Source: Rhodoferax sp. UBA6134
GTDB taxonomy: Bacteria > Pseudomonadota > Gammaproteobacteria > Burkholderiales > Burkholderiaceae_C
Assembly (NCBI GenBank): GCA_002422455.1
Contig: DIVK01000115.1
Span: forward strand, 1-6,954
DNA length: 6,954 bases
Reading direction: 5' to 3'
Shown here piece after piece: positions 1 through 6,218 of this stretch; the stretch's first letter is position 1; each line of letters opens with the position of its first letter. A program made the translations under genes and the position numbers. Under the pieces are notes generated by a model. That model was not told where the DNA came from. It saw only the letters and a list, made by a program, of their open reading frames with translations, and ran no database searches.

Positions 1-1
1 G

Positions 2-172
2 ACCGTTCGCACCGACGAGCGCTTCAAGACGCGCACGCTCGAGCGCATTCCGCTCGGTCGCTGGGCCGAGCCGGAAGAACTGGCACCGGTATGGGTGCTC
101 CTGGCCTCCGAGGGCGCGAGCTACATCACCGGCCAGATCATCGGCGCCGACGGCGGCATGTCGATTCACTGA
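2..172 (+). CDS. SDR-family oxidoreductase, C-terminal fragment
   Basis: Only the last 56 codons are present; the gene begins to the left of the window. The visible protein runs from TVRTDERFKTRTLERIPLGR through WAEPEEL, then WVLLASEGASYITGQIIGAD and GGMSIH, followed by TGA. The pattern (R-x-P-L-G-R-W/x-x-P-E-E-L-A, then L-A-S-x-x-x-x-Y-I-T-G-Q, then D-G-G) is the standard C-terminal third of FabG-like short-chain dehydrogenases/reductases. These are cytosolic NAD(P)H-dependent enzymes that interconvert hydroxy and keto groups. The Rossmann nucleotide-binding motif and the catalytic Ser-Tyr-Lys lie outside the window, so substrate and cofactor cannot be judged. It sits next to a crotonase and an acyl-CoA racemase, which fits a 3-hydroxyacyl-CoA dehydrogenase role, but that is inference. 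Confidence 0.9.
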   Translation, partial: TVRTDERFKTRTLERIPLGRWAEPEELAPVWVLLASEGASYITGQIIGADGGMSIH

Positions 173-178
173 CCCATG

Positions 179-949
179 TCAACAGCCGATGAAGTTCGGC
201 TTGCGCTTCTCGCGAAAGGCGGCGGCGCCCTCCTTGTGGTCGGCGCTTTGCAGCACCACGGCCTGCACCTGCGACTCCAGCTCCAGAAAAGTCTCCAGAC
301 TGGGCTGCATCGCGCCGCGAAACATGCGCTTGCCCATCGCCAGCGCGAAGGTGGCCGAGTCGGCCAGCTCCTGGGCCAGCGCCATCCCGCGCTCTTCAAG
401 CTGCGCATCGGGCACCACCTCGTTGATCATGCCGAGCTGCAAGGCCTCGGGGGCTTCGACCGTGCGCGCCGACATCATCAACTCGCGCGCCCGCAGTATG
501 CCGATGTACTGGGTCAGGAAATAGGCCGCGGCACCGTCCGGCGCCAGGCCGATCTTCTTGAAAACCATGCTGAATTTGGTGGTGTCGGAGGCCAGGATCA
601 GGTCGCACGCCAGCGCCAGGCTCCAGCCCACCCCCACGGTCGAACCGCGCACCGCGGCAATCACCGGTTTGTCCATGTTGGCCAGGCCGGCAATGACGCG
701 GTGCGCCCGGTGGATGCGCTCGCGCGCCGAGACCACGTCAAAACCGGTCATACCCCCCACGTCGGCGCCCACGCAGAAATAACGGCCTTCGCCGCAGAGC
801 AGCACCGCGCGCACGTCGCGGTCCTGTTGCAGCTCCAGCGTAGCGTCGGACAACTGCACCATCATCTCGGGCGTCAGCGCGTTGAGCCGCTCCGGCCGGG
901 CAAGTACGAGGCGCGCCACTTTACCGTGGCGTTCGAGTCGAATGGTCAT
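179..949 (-). CDS. Crotonase-family enoyl-CoA hydratase/isomerase (PaaG-like active site)
   Basis: Full-length 256-residue crotonase-fold protein, the usual size. Visible landmarks are RPERLNAL (18-25), the first oxyanion-hole segment FCVGADVGG (58-66), the second one GSTVGVGWSLALACDLILAS (102-121), the IGLAPD loop (133-138) and the ARTVEAPEALQLGMINEVVP segment (161-180). From family knowledge, classical hydratases such as rat ECH use two glutamates (144 and 164). By my alignment these positions are Ser110 and Phe130 here. Asp138 in the PD motif instead matches the acid used by PaaG-type isomerases. A double-bond or ring isomerase, or another CoA reaction, is therefore likelier than hydration. 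The ATG at 949 is preceded on the minus strand by AGGAGA (955-960) with a 5-nt gap, which supports this start. The stop lies 6 bp from the stop of the convergent SDR gene. It is divergent from the CoA-transferase. Family certain, exact reaction not. Confidence 0.93.
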   Translation of the reverse strand: MTIRLERHGKVARLVLARPERLNALTPEMMVQLSDATLELQQDRDVRAVLLCGEGRYFCVGADVGGMTGFDVVSARERIHRAHRVIAGLANMDKPVIAAVRGSTVGVGWSLALACDLILASDTTKFSMVFKKIGLAPDGAAAYFLTQYIGILRARELMMSARTVEAPEALQLGMINEVVPDAQLEERGMALAQELADSATFALAMGKRMFRGAMQPSLETFLELESQVQAVVLQSADHKEGAAAFREKRKPNFIGC

Positions 950-1014
950 GAAAATCTCCTGGCCGATGAAGGCTTGTTATCACTGTGGCAAACAGGCAAG
1001 GGGCAGCCGTTTTT

Positions 1015-1043
1015 ATTCTACCTAACGCTTGACAGAAATACAA
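1015..1043 (-). promoter_or_regulatory. Predicted sigma70 promoter for the crotonase gene
   Basis: Read on the minus strand, TTGTAT (1043-1038) is followed after exactly 17 nt by TAGAAT (1020-1015), a 5-of-6 match to the -10 consensus. Transcription would start near 1008, leaving a leader of about 58 nt before the ATG at 949. The -35 matches at only three positions. The site physically overlaps the opposing promoter at 1029-1057. Confidence 0.5.
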
Positions 1044-1057
1044 CACCCCGATAAGCT
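1029..1057 (+). promoter_or_regulatory. Predicted sigma70 promoter for the racemase/CoA-transferase gene
   Basis: A perfect TTGACA -35 box (1029-1034), a 17-nt spacer and a weak TAAGCT -10 box (1052-1057). The expected start near 1064 leaves about 20 nt before the ATG at 1084. That leader includes the ribosome binding site AAGGAG (1068-1073), 10 nt from the ATG. The poor -10 may mean activator dependence, which is inference. It overlaps the opposed crotonase promoter. Confidence 0.5.
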
Positions 1058-1083
1058 GGGCTCGTACAAGGAGTAACTGAAAA

Positions 1084-2184
1084 ATGAGTGGTCCCCTCAA
1101 AGGATTGAAAGTCATCGAGTTCGGCGGCATCGGCCCCGGCCCCTTCTGCGCCATGATGCTGGCCGACATGGGCGCGGACGTGATCCGCCTGGACCGCAAG
1201 GCCGACAAAGGCAAGGATCGCGGCCAGGGAACCTTCCTGGCCAGCGGGCGGCGCAGCGTGCTGCACCGCGGGCGGCGCTCCATCGCGGTTGACCTGAAGT
1301 CGCCCGACGACGTGCGCAAGGTGCTCGAACTGGTGGACGGGGCCGACGCCATCATTGAAGGCTTCCGCCCCGGCGTGATGGAACGGCTGGGCCTGGGACC
1401 GGACGTGCTGCTGGCACGCCACCCCAAGCTGGTCTACGGCCGCATGACCGGCTGGGGCCAGACGGGCCCGCTGGCGCGGGCCGCCGGGCACGACATCAAC
1501 TACATCGCCCTGTCGGGGGCGCTGAGCCTGATCGGCCGCACGGAAGGCGGGCCCGTCGCCCCCCCGGCCATGCTCGGTGACCTGGGCGGCGGCGGCATGA
1601 TGCTGGCCTTCGGCATCGTCTGCGCCCTGCTCGAAGCACGCACTTCGGGCAAGGGCCAGGTGGTGGACGCCGCCATTACCGATGGCGCCGCCCTGCTCAC
1701 CTCCATCGTCTGCGACATGAAGGCGCTGGGCCAGTGGAAGAACGAGCGCCAGACCAACCTGCTCGACGGCGGTTCGCATTTCTACGACACCTACGAATGC
1801 GCCGACGGCAAGTGGATCTCGATTGGCTCGCTGGAGCCCCAGTTTTACGCCATGTTCCTGGACATGCTCGGCATCAACGACCCCGAATTCCAGCGCCAGC
1901 GCGACCCGGCCGTCTGGCCGGCGCTCAAGCGCAAGGTGGCCGACACCTTCCGCAGCCAGCCCAGCGCCCACTGGTGCGCCCTGATGGAAGGCACCGACGT
2001 CTGCTTCGCCCCCGTGCTGACGCTGGACGAGGCGGCGCACCACCCGCACAACAGCGCGCGCGGCACCTTCTTTGAACGCGACGGCGCATTGCAACCGTCG
2101 CCCGCACCGCGCTTCAGCCGCACGGTAGCCGACCAGCCCGGCCCGGCGCCGTATATCGGCGAGCACGACGACCAGTTCCTGTAA
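1084..2184 (+). CDS. Alpha-methylacyl-CoA racemase-type family III CoA-transferase
   Basis: A 366-residue CaiB/BaiF (family III) CoA-transferase-fold protein. The N-terminal segment GLKVIEFGGIGPGPFCAMML followed by ADMGADVIRLDR is the Rossmann-like CoA-binding start. The block AGHDINYIALSGALSLIGR (134-152) is the hallmark of alpha-methylacyl-CoA racemases, which epimerise the 2-methyl centre of branched acyl-CoAs so that beta-oxidation can continue. The catalytic set described for the Mycobacterium tuberculosis racemase MCR (Arg91, His126, Asp156, Glu241) can be matched here with a constant offset of ten: Arg101, His136 (AGHD), Asp166 (LGDLGGGG) and Glu251 (EPQFY). Length is close to that of MCR (about 360 residues). 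A true CoA-transferase is the alternative, but the retained His/Asp/Glu set favours racemase. AAGGAG (1068-1073) supports the ATG. With the divergent crotonase and the SDR it suggests degradation of branched or side-chain acids; the substrate is unknown. Confidence 0.9.
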   Translation: MSGPLKGLKVIEFGGIGPGPFCAMMLADMGADVIRLDRKADKGKDRGQGTFLASGRRSVLHRGRRSIAVDLKSPDDVRKVLELVDGADAIIEGFRPGVMERLGLGPDVLLARHPKLVYGRMTGWGQTGPLARAAGHDINYIALSGALSLIGRTEGGPVAPPAMLGDLGGGGMMLAFGIVCALLEARTSGKGQVVDAAITDGAALLTSIVCDMKALGQWKNERQTNLLDGGSHFYDTYECADGKWISIGSLEPQFYAMFLDMLGINDPEFQRQRDPAVWPALKRKVADTFRSQPSAHWCALMEGTDVCFAPVLTLDEAAHHPHNSARGTFFERDGALQPSPAPRFSRTVADQPGPAPYIGEHDDQFL

Positions 2185-2212
2185 TCCACGTCGTGGCCGC
2201 CGATGGGATAAT
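2184..2212 (+). promoter_or_regulatory. Predicted leaderless promoter for map
   Basis: GATAAT (2207-2212), a 5-of-6 match to TATAAT, ends only 7 nt before the map ATG at 2220, so transcription would start at or next to the A of the start codon. No purine-rich Shine-Dalgarno lies upstream of that ATG (only CGGGGCC), which fits a leaderless mRNA. The -35 region is poor (AATCCA near 2183-2188). Two inverted repeats surround the site: CCACG-T-CGTGG (2186-2196) and CCGAT-6 nt-ATCGG (2200-2215), the second bracketing the -10. They may be operator-like or chance. Confidence 0.45.
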
Positions 2213-2219
2213 CGGGGCC

Positions 2220-3053
2220 ATGACTATCACTTACAAAGACACCGCGGGCATTGCCGGAATGCGCGTGGCGGGCCGCCTGGCGGCCGAGCTGCTGGATTAC
2301 CTGGCCCCCCTCGTCAAACCCGGCGTGACCACCAACGAGCTGGACCGGCTGGCCGACGCCTACACCACTCAGGTGCAGGGCGCCACCTCAGCGCCGCTGA
2401 ATTACGCGCCCTCGGGCCACAACCCCTACCCCAAGGCCATCTGCACCTCCATCAACCACCAGGTGTGCCACGGCATTCCGAACGACAAACCGCTGAAAAA
2501 AGGCGACATCGTCAACATCGACGTCACCATCATCAAGGATGGCTGGCATGGCGACTCCAGCCGCATGTTCATCGTCGGCGAAGCCTCAGTGGCGGCCCGG
2601 CGGCTGTGCGCACTGACCTACGAAGCCATGTGGCACGGCATCATCAAGGTCAGGGCCGGCGCCCATCTGGGCGACATCGGCCACGCCATCCAGACCTTCG
2701 CCGAAGGCCACGGCCTGAGCGTGGTGCGGGAATTTTGCGGTCACGGCATCGGCCGCAGCTTCCACGAGGAACCCCAGGTATTGCACTACGGCCGGCCCGG
2801 CACGCTCGACCAACTCAAGGCCGGCATGACGATCACGATCGAACCCATGCTCAACACCGGGCGCAAGGAGATCAAGGAGCTGGGCGACGGCTGGACCATC
2901 GTCACCAAAGACCGCTCGCTGTCAGCGCAATGGGAACACACCGTGCTGGTGACCGAGACCGGCTACGAGGTATTGACCCTGTCCCAAGGCTGCCCGCCCA
3001 TCCCGTCCTTTGTACCCGTGGCCGCACCCGCGGCCACCCCGGCAACGGTCTGA
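2220..3053 (+). CDS. map: Methionine aminopeptidase, type I
   Basis: A 277-residue cytosolic metallopeptidase that removes the initiator methionine after deformylation when the second residue is small. It follows E. coli Map almost throughout (MRVAGRLAAELLDYL, VCHGIP, GDIVNIDVT, CGHGIGRSFHEEPQVLHY, DRSLSAQWEHT). The five metal ligands are present as Asp101, Asp112, His175, Glu208 and Glu239, with the active-site histidines at 84 and 182. It is slightly longer than E. coli Map (264) because of a small insertion (NYAPSGHNPYP) before the first catalytic histidine and a Pro/Ala-rich tail after LTLSQG. The ATG at 2220 is chosen because the family's N terminus begins there. An in-frame GTG at 2193 would add nine unconserved residues and place the start upstream of the probable promoter -10. 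glnD follows after 34 bp, an order also seen in E. coli, so the two may be co-transcribed. Confidence 0.97.
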   Translation: MTITYKDTAGIAGMRVAGRLAAELLDYLAPLVKPGVTTNELDRLADAYTTQVQGATSAPLNYAPSGHNPYPKAICTSINHQVCHGIPNDKPLKKGDIVNIDVTIIKDGWHGDSSRMFIVGEASVAARRLCALTYEAMWHGIIKVRAGAHLGDIGHAIQTFAEGHGLSVVREFCGHGIGRSFHEEPQVLHYGRPGTLDQLKAGMTITIEPMLNTGRKEIKELGDGWTIVTKDRSLSAQWEHTVLVTETGYEVLTLSQGCPPIPSFVPVAAPAATPATV

Positions 3054-3077
3054 GTCGCCACCGGCGCCAAGGTCTGC

Positions 3078-3081
3078 AAGG
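3078..3081 (+). promoter_or_regulatory. Ribosome binding site fixing the glnD start
   Basis: AAGG lies 6 nt upstream of ATG 3088. It favours this codon over the in-frame TTG at 3010, which would overlap the end of map and add 26 Pro/Arg-rich residues that look like out-of-frame map translation. Confidence 0.6.
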
Positions 3082-3087
3082 CTGAAC

Positions 3088-5682
3088 ATGACCGATCTCC
3101 AGGCCCTGCGCCATCACTACCGCGCCCAAAAATCGGCTTTGCTGCAAACGCTGGCCGGCGGCGGCACCTCCACCCGGGGGATACGCGCCACGCTGGGCAA
3201 GCTGTCGGACCTGGCCGACGCCACCCTGAAAACGCTGTGGCAACAGGCCGGCTTTGCCAGCCCCTTTGCCCTGGCAGCCGTCGGCGGCTTCGGGCGCGGC
3301 GAGCTGTTTCCCCACTCCGACGTGGACGTGCTGGTGCTGCTGCCGGACGAGCACTCGCCCAGCCAGGACGCGCAGCTCAAGGCCCGGATCGAGGGCTTCA
3401 TTGGCAGTTGCTGGGACGCCGGGCTGGAGATCGGCTCCAGCGTGCGCACGCTCACCGAGTGCCTGCACGAGGCCACCCATGACGTCACCATCCAGACCGC
3501 GCTGCTTGAGTCGCGGATGATCACCGGCAACGCGGCCCTGTTTGCAGCCTTTGAAAAACAGTTTTTTGCCGCGATCGACCCCCAGGCATTTTTTGTCGCC
3601 AAGACGCTGGAGCTGCGCCAGCGCCACGGCAAGTTCGAGAACACGCCGTATGCGCTGGAGCCCAATTGCAAGGAATCGCCCGGCGGGCTGCGCGATTTGC
3701 AGGTCATCCTGTGGGTGGCCAAGGCCGCCGGGTATGGCGACAACTGGGACGCGCTGGCCCGGGGCGGCCTGGCCACCGCCTTTGAAGTGCGGCAGCTCAA
3801 ACACAATGAAGCCTTGCTGCAGCTTATCCGCGCCCGCCTGCACGTGATCGCGCAGCGCCGCGAAGACCGGCTGGTGTTTGACCTGCAAACCGCCGTGGCC
3901 CACTCCTTCGGCTTTGAGGCCCCCGCGGTCAGCACCGACAAGCGCGCCTTTGTGCGCCCCAGCGAAGCCCTGATGCGCCGCTACTACTGGGCCGCCAAAG
4001 CGGTGACCCAGCTCAACCAGATTTTGCTGCTCAACATCGAGGAGCGGCTCAACCCGTGCGCCCAGGCGCCACGACCGATCAACGCCCGCTTCCTCGACAA
4101 GGCCGGCATGGTGGAAGTCGCCAGCGACGACCTGTACCAGCGCGAGCCGCACGCCATCCTGGAAACCTTCCTGATCTACCAGACCACGGTCGGCGTCAAG
4201 GGCCTGTCGGCACGCACCCTGCGCGCCCTGTACAACGCACGCAAGCTGATGGACGGAAAGTTCCGCCATGACCCGGTGAACCGGGAAACCTTCCGGCAGA
4301 TTTTGCTGCAGCACGACGGCATCACCCACGCCATGCGGCTGATGAACCAGACCTCGGTGCTGGGGCGCTACCTGTGGGTGTTTCGCCGCATCGTCGGACA
4401 AATGCAGCACGACCTGTTTCACGTCTACACGGTGGACCAGCACATTTTGATGGTGCTGCGCAACATGCGGCGCTTCTTCATCGTCGAGCACGCGCACGAA
4501 TACCCGTTTTGCTCGCAACTGGCCTCGGGCTGGGACAAACCCTGGATTTTGTACGTGGCGGCGCTGTTTCACGACATCGCCAAAGGGCGCGGCGGCAGCG
4601 ACCACTCTGTGCTGGGCGCCGCCGAGGTGCGGCGCTTTTGCCGGCAGCACGCCTTTGCGGCGGCGGATGCCCGCCTGGTCGAGTTCATCGTGCAGGAACA
4701 CCTGACGATGAGCCACGTGGCCCAAAAATCAGACCTGAGCGACCCTGACGTCATCCAGGCGTTTGCCCGGCGTGTGGACAACGAGCGCAACCTGACCGCC
4801 CTGTACCTGCTGACGGTGGCCGACATCCGGGGCACCAGCCCGACCGTCTGGAACGCCTGGAAAGGCAAACTGCTGGAAGACCTGTACCGGCTGACCCTGC
4901 GGACGCTGGGCGGACGCGCGCCCGACCGCGACGCCGAAGTGGAAGCCCGCAAGCGCGAGGCCCTGATCCAGCTCGCCCTGCACGCCCTGCCGTTTGAAGC
5001 GCACAAACCCCTGTGGGAAACGCTGGACGTGGGCTATTTCATGCGCCACGACGCCGCCGACATTGCCTGGCACACGCGCCAACTCTCGCGCCACGTCGGC
5101 CAGGGCAAAGCCATCGTGCGGGCGCGCCAATCGCCGCTGGGCGAGGGGCTGCAAGTGCTGGTCTACACCCCCGACCAGCCCGACCTGTTCGCCCGCATCT
5201 GTGGCTATTTCGACCAGGGCGGCTTCAGCATTCTGGACGCCCGCGTACACACTGCCCACAACGGCTATGCGCTGGACACCTTTCAGGTCACCACCACCGT
5301 CCTGCCCGAACACAACCGGGAACTCATCGGCATGATGGAGAGCGAGCTGAGCCGCGCCATCGCCCAGACCGGGCCGCTGCCGCCGCCGGGCCGGGGCCGC
5401 GTGTCGCGCCGGGTCAAGAGCTTTCCGATCACACCCCGGGTCACCCTGCGCCCGGACGAAAAAGCCCAGCGCTGGCTGCTCAACATCTCGGCCAGCGACC
5501 GGGTCGGCCTGCTGTACTGCGTGGCACGCGTGCTGGCCCGTCACCACATCAACCTGCAACTGGCCAAAATCGCCACCCTGGGCGAGCGCGTGGACGACAC
5601 CTTTTTGATCCAGGGCGCCGAGTTGCAACACAGCCGCGCCCAGATCGAGATCGAGACCGAGTTGCTGGAAGCGCTGGCCTGA
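3088..5682 (+). CDS. glnD: Bifunctional PII uridylyltransferase / uridylyl-removing enzyme
   Basis: An 864-residue nitrogen sensor (E. coli GlnD is 890). It adds UMP to PII proteins (GlnB/GlnK) when glutamine is low and removes it when glutamine is high, so controlling glutamine synthetase and NtrBC. Domains in order: a nucleotidyltransferase core with GGFGRGE (66-72) and the metal-binding DVD (Asp78, Asp80); the linker segment CKESPGGLRDLQ (about 194-205); an HD hydrolase domain with HVYTVDQH (445-452), LFHDIAKGRGGSDHS (493-507, His495-Asp496) and VADIRGTSP; then two C-terminal ACT domains that bind glutamine, the first from about 688 (LQVLVYTPDQPDLFARI) and the second from about 795 (WLLNISASDRVGLLYCVARV). 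All catalytic motifs are intact, so both activities are expected. It lies 34 bp after map. No convincing terminator is visible after its TGA. Confidence 0.97.
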   Translation: MTDLQALRHHYRAQKSALLQTLAGGGTSTRGIRATLGKLSDLADATLKTLWQQAGFASPFALAAVGGFGRGELFPHSDVDVLVLLPDEHSPSQDAQLKARIEGFIGSCWDAGLEIGSSVRTLTECLHEATHDVTIQTALLESRMITGNAALFAAFEKQFFAAIDPQAFFVAKTLELRQRHGKFENTPYALEPNCKESPGGLRDLQVILWVAKAAGYGDNWDALARGGLATAFEVRQLKHNEALLQLIRARLHVIAQRREDRLVFDLQTAVAHSFGFEAPAVSTDKRAFVRPSEALMRRYYWAAKAVTQLNQILLLNIEERLNPCAQAPRPINARFLDKAGMVEVASDDLYQREPHAILETFLIYQTTVGVKGLSARTLRALYNARKLMDGKFRHDPVNRETFRQILLQHDGITHAMRLMNQTSVLGRYLWVFRRIVGQMQHDLFHVYTVDQHILMVLRNMRRFFIVEHAHEYPFCSQLASGWDKPWILYVAALFHDIAKGRGGSDHSVLGAAEVRRFCRQHAFAAADARLVEFIVQEHLTMSHVAQKSDLSDPDVIQAFARRVDNERNLTALYLLTVADIRGTSPTVWNAWKGKLLEDLYRLTLRTLGGRAPDRDAEVEARKREALIQLALHALPFEAHKPLWETLDVGYFMRHDAADIAWHTRQLSRHVGQGKAIVRARQSPLGEGLQVLVYTPDQPDLFARICGYFDQGGFSILDARVHTAHNGYALDTFQVTTTVLPEHNRELIGMMESELSRAIAQTGPLPPPGRGRVSRRVKSFPITPRVTLRPDEKAQRWLLNISASDRVGLLYCVARVLARHHINLQLAKIATLGERVDDTFLIQGAELQHSRAQIEIETELLEALA

Positions 5683-5834
5683 AGCAAAGCCAAGGGCCGG
5701 GCCGCGCGGGCGTCATGCAGCTACCGGGTATTCCGGACGGCCATGACCGATTTTTAAGTTTGACCGGAATAACCGGTCTCGATTCCGGAATGGCATAACG
5801 CAGCGTGTGATGTTGCGCATATTTCCATAACCTT
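5683..5834. other. Intergenic stretch after glnD, no gene seen
   Basis: From the glnD stop to the recognisable transposase remnant I find no supported gene, tRNA or clear intrinsic terminator. GC drops after about 5740. The stretch holds the ATTCCGG repeat cluster described separately. At about 5814-5834 the minus strand, in a frame shifted from the transposase, reads KVMEICA. This loosely resembles the IS256-family segment after the PRD motif (K-x-x-x-M-Y-A-R) and may be more of the decayed transposase; this is weak. Confidence 0.5.
5729..5791. repeat. Cluster of ATTCCGG/TGACCG repeats, possible IS end remnant
   Basis: ATTCCGGA occurs at 5730-5737 and again at 5782-5789, the second within the perfect 10-bp palindrome ATTCCGGAAT (5782-5791). 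The inverted form CCGGAAT is at 5764-5770. TGACCG occurs at 5744-5749 and 5761-5766. A hairpin GACCGG-AATAA-CCGGTC spans 5762-5778. Such short, closely spaced direct and inverted copies recall the multi-repeat transposase-binding ends of some insertion sequences (IS21-like elements come to mind), but no matching transposase is present. The hairpin is not followed by a T-run, so it is unlikely to be a terminator. Confidence 0.5.
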
Positions 5835-6196
5835 CGGGGCAGCCTCCTTTGCTTGATTGCTTGACTGGAGTGTGGCTCGAAACTGCCGTGCCGGTCACGG
5901 GGGATTTCGATGGACAGTTCGTCAAGGTCGCCCTTGAGCGTCTTTCTGCTCGTGCCGTTTCTGATGTTGCCAGCAGCGTTGACCACGCTTTCATTCTTGG
6001 CGTAGCCCAGATACTCGGCCATCTCGGCTTCCTGAGCCCGCTCGACCAGATCCTTGGTAGGCGGCCTGAGCAAGCCGTCCTCGCCAATGAGGTCTTCGGG
6101 TTTCTTGTCATTAGCCCGCAGGCCGTCGATCAATTCCTTGCTTACGGTTATTTCGCTTCTCTTCTGAGATGCAGCAATTTCCTGCCAAAAGACCAT
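5835..6196 (-). pseudogene. IS256-family transposase, N-terminal fragment
   Basis: The recognisable protein begins with VSKELIDGL, continues through KKPEDLIGEDGLL, VERAQEAEMAEYLGYAKNES, AAGNIRNGTSRKTLKGDL and ELSIEIPRDRHGSFEP, and ends in a QRRLP-like segment. This is the conserved N-terminal region of IS256/Mutator transposases, including the RNG-(x)-S-R-K-T-L-K-G and PRDR-x-G-x-F-E-P signatures. Family members are about 400 residues long with a DDE catalytic triad in the middle and C-terminal parts, all of which is absent. After about 5835 the frame runs on into unrelated sequence antisense to glnD. An ATG at 6196 opens the frame, but it sits almost inside the element's terminal repeat. The original start may have been nearer ITVSKEL, where the codon is now ATA (possibly a decayed ATG; inference). 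Two near-identical 8-mers (GCTTGATT, GCTTGACT, 5851-5866) lie just before the decay point. Non-functional. Confidence 0.88.
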
Positions 6197-6218
6197 TTAC
6201 ACAAAATTTCTTACACCC
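6197..6218 (-). repeat. Probable IS256-family terminal inverted repeat (outer end)
   Basis: On the minus strand this reads GGGTGTAAG, then AAATTTT, then GTGTAA, directly ahead of the transposase frame. The GTGTAA hexamer occurs twice (6216-6211 and 6202-6197) around an A/T core. This resembles the (T)TTACACA-A/T-rich termini of many IS256-family elements, from memory of the family. Its first bases include the TAA stop of def (6211-6213). Confidence 0.6.

Noticed and set aside
1018..2166. 382-codon minus-strand frame opposite the racemase, and the 292-codon plus-strand frame opposite the crotonase (176-1054)
   Set aside because: Both mirror genes with full catalytic motifs and show His/Arg/Gln/Ala-rich shadow composition without family features.
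2193..2219. Upstream in-frame GTG start for map
   Set aside because: The extra nine residues are not part of the Map family N terminus, and the GTG lies upstream of the likely promoter -10.
3010..3087. TTG start for glnD overlapping map
   Set aside because: The 26 added residues are Pro/Arg-rich shadow translation of map's Pro/Ala-rich tail. ATG 3088 has an AAGG site at good spacing.
2902..4725. 607-codon open frame on the minus strand opposite glnD
   Set aside because: It is antisense to strongly conserved GlnD domains and its composition (rich in His, Gln, Val, Gly) is typical of the reverse strand of a GC-rich gene. No recognisable motif.
5735..5756. Possible intrinsic terminator of glnD (CGG...CCG followed by TTTTT)
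   Set aside because: The stem is only about 3 bp with mismatches, too weak to support a terminator.
5549..5834. Continuation of the transposase frame into and antisense to glnD
   Set aside because: Sequence after the QRRLP segment has no IS256-family likeness in this frame, and the part below 5682 is the reverse strand of the GlnD ACT domain.
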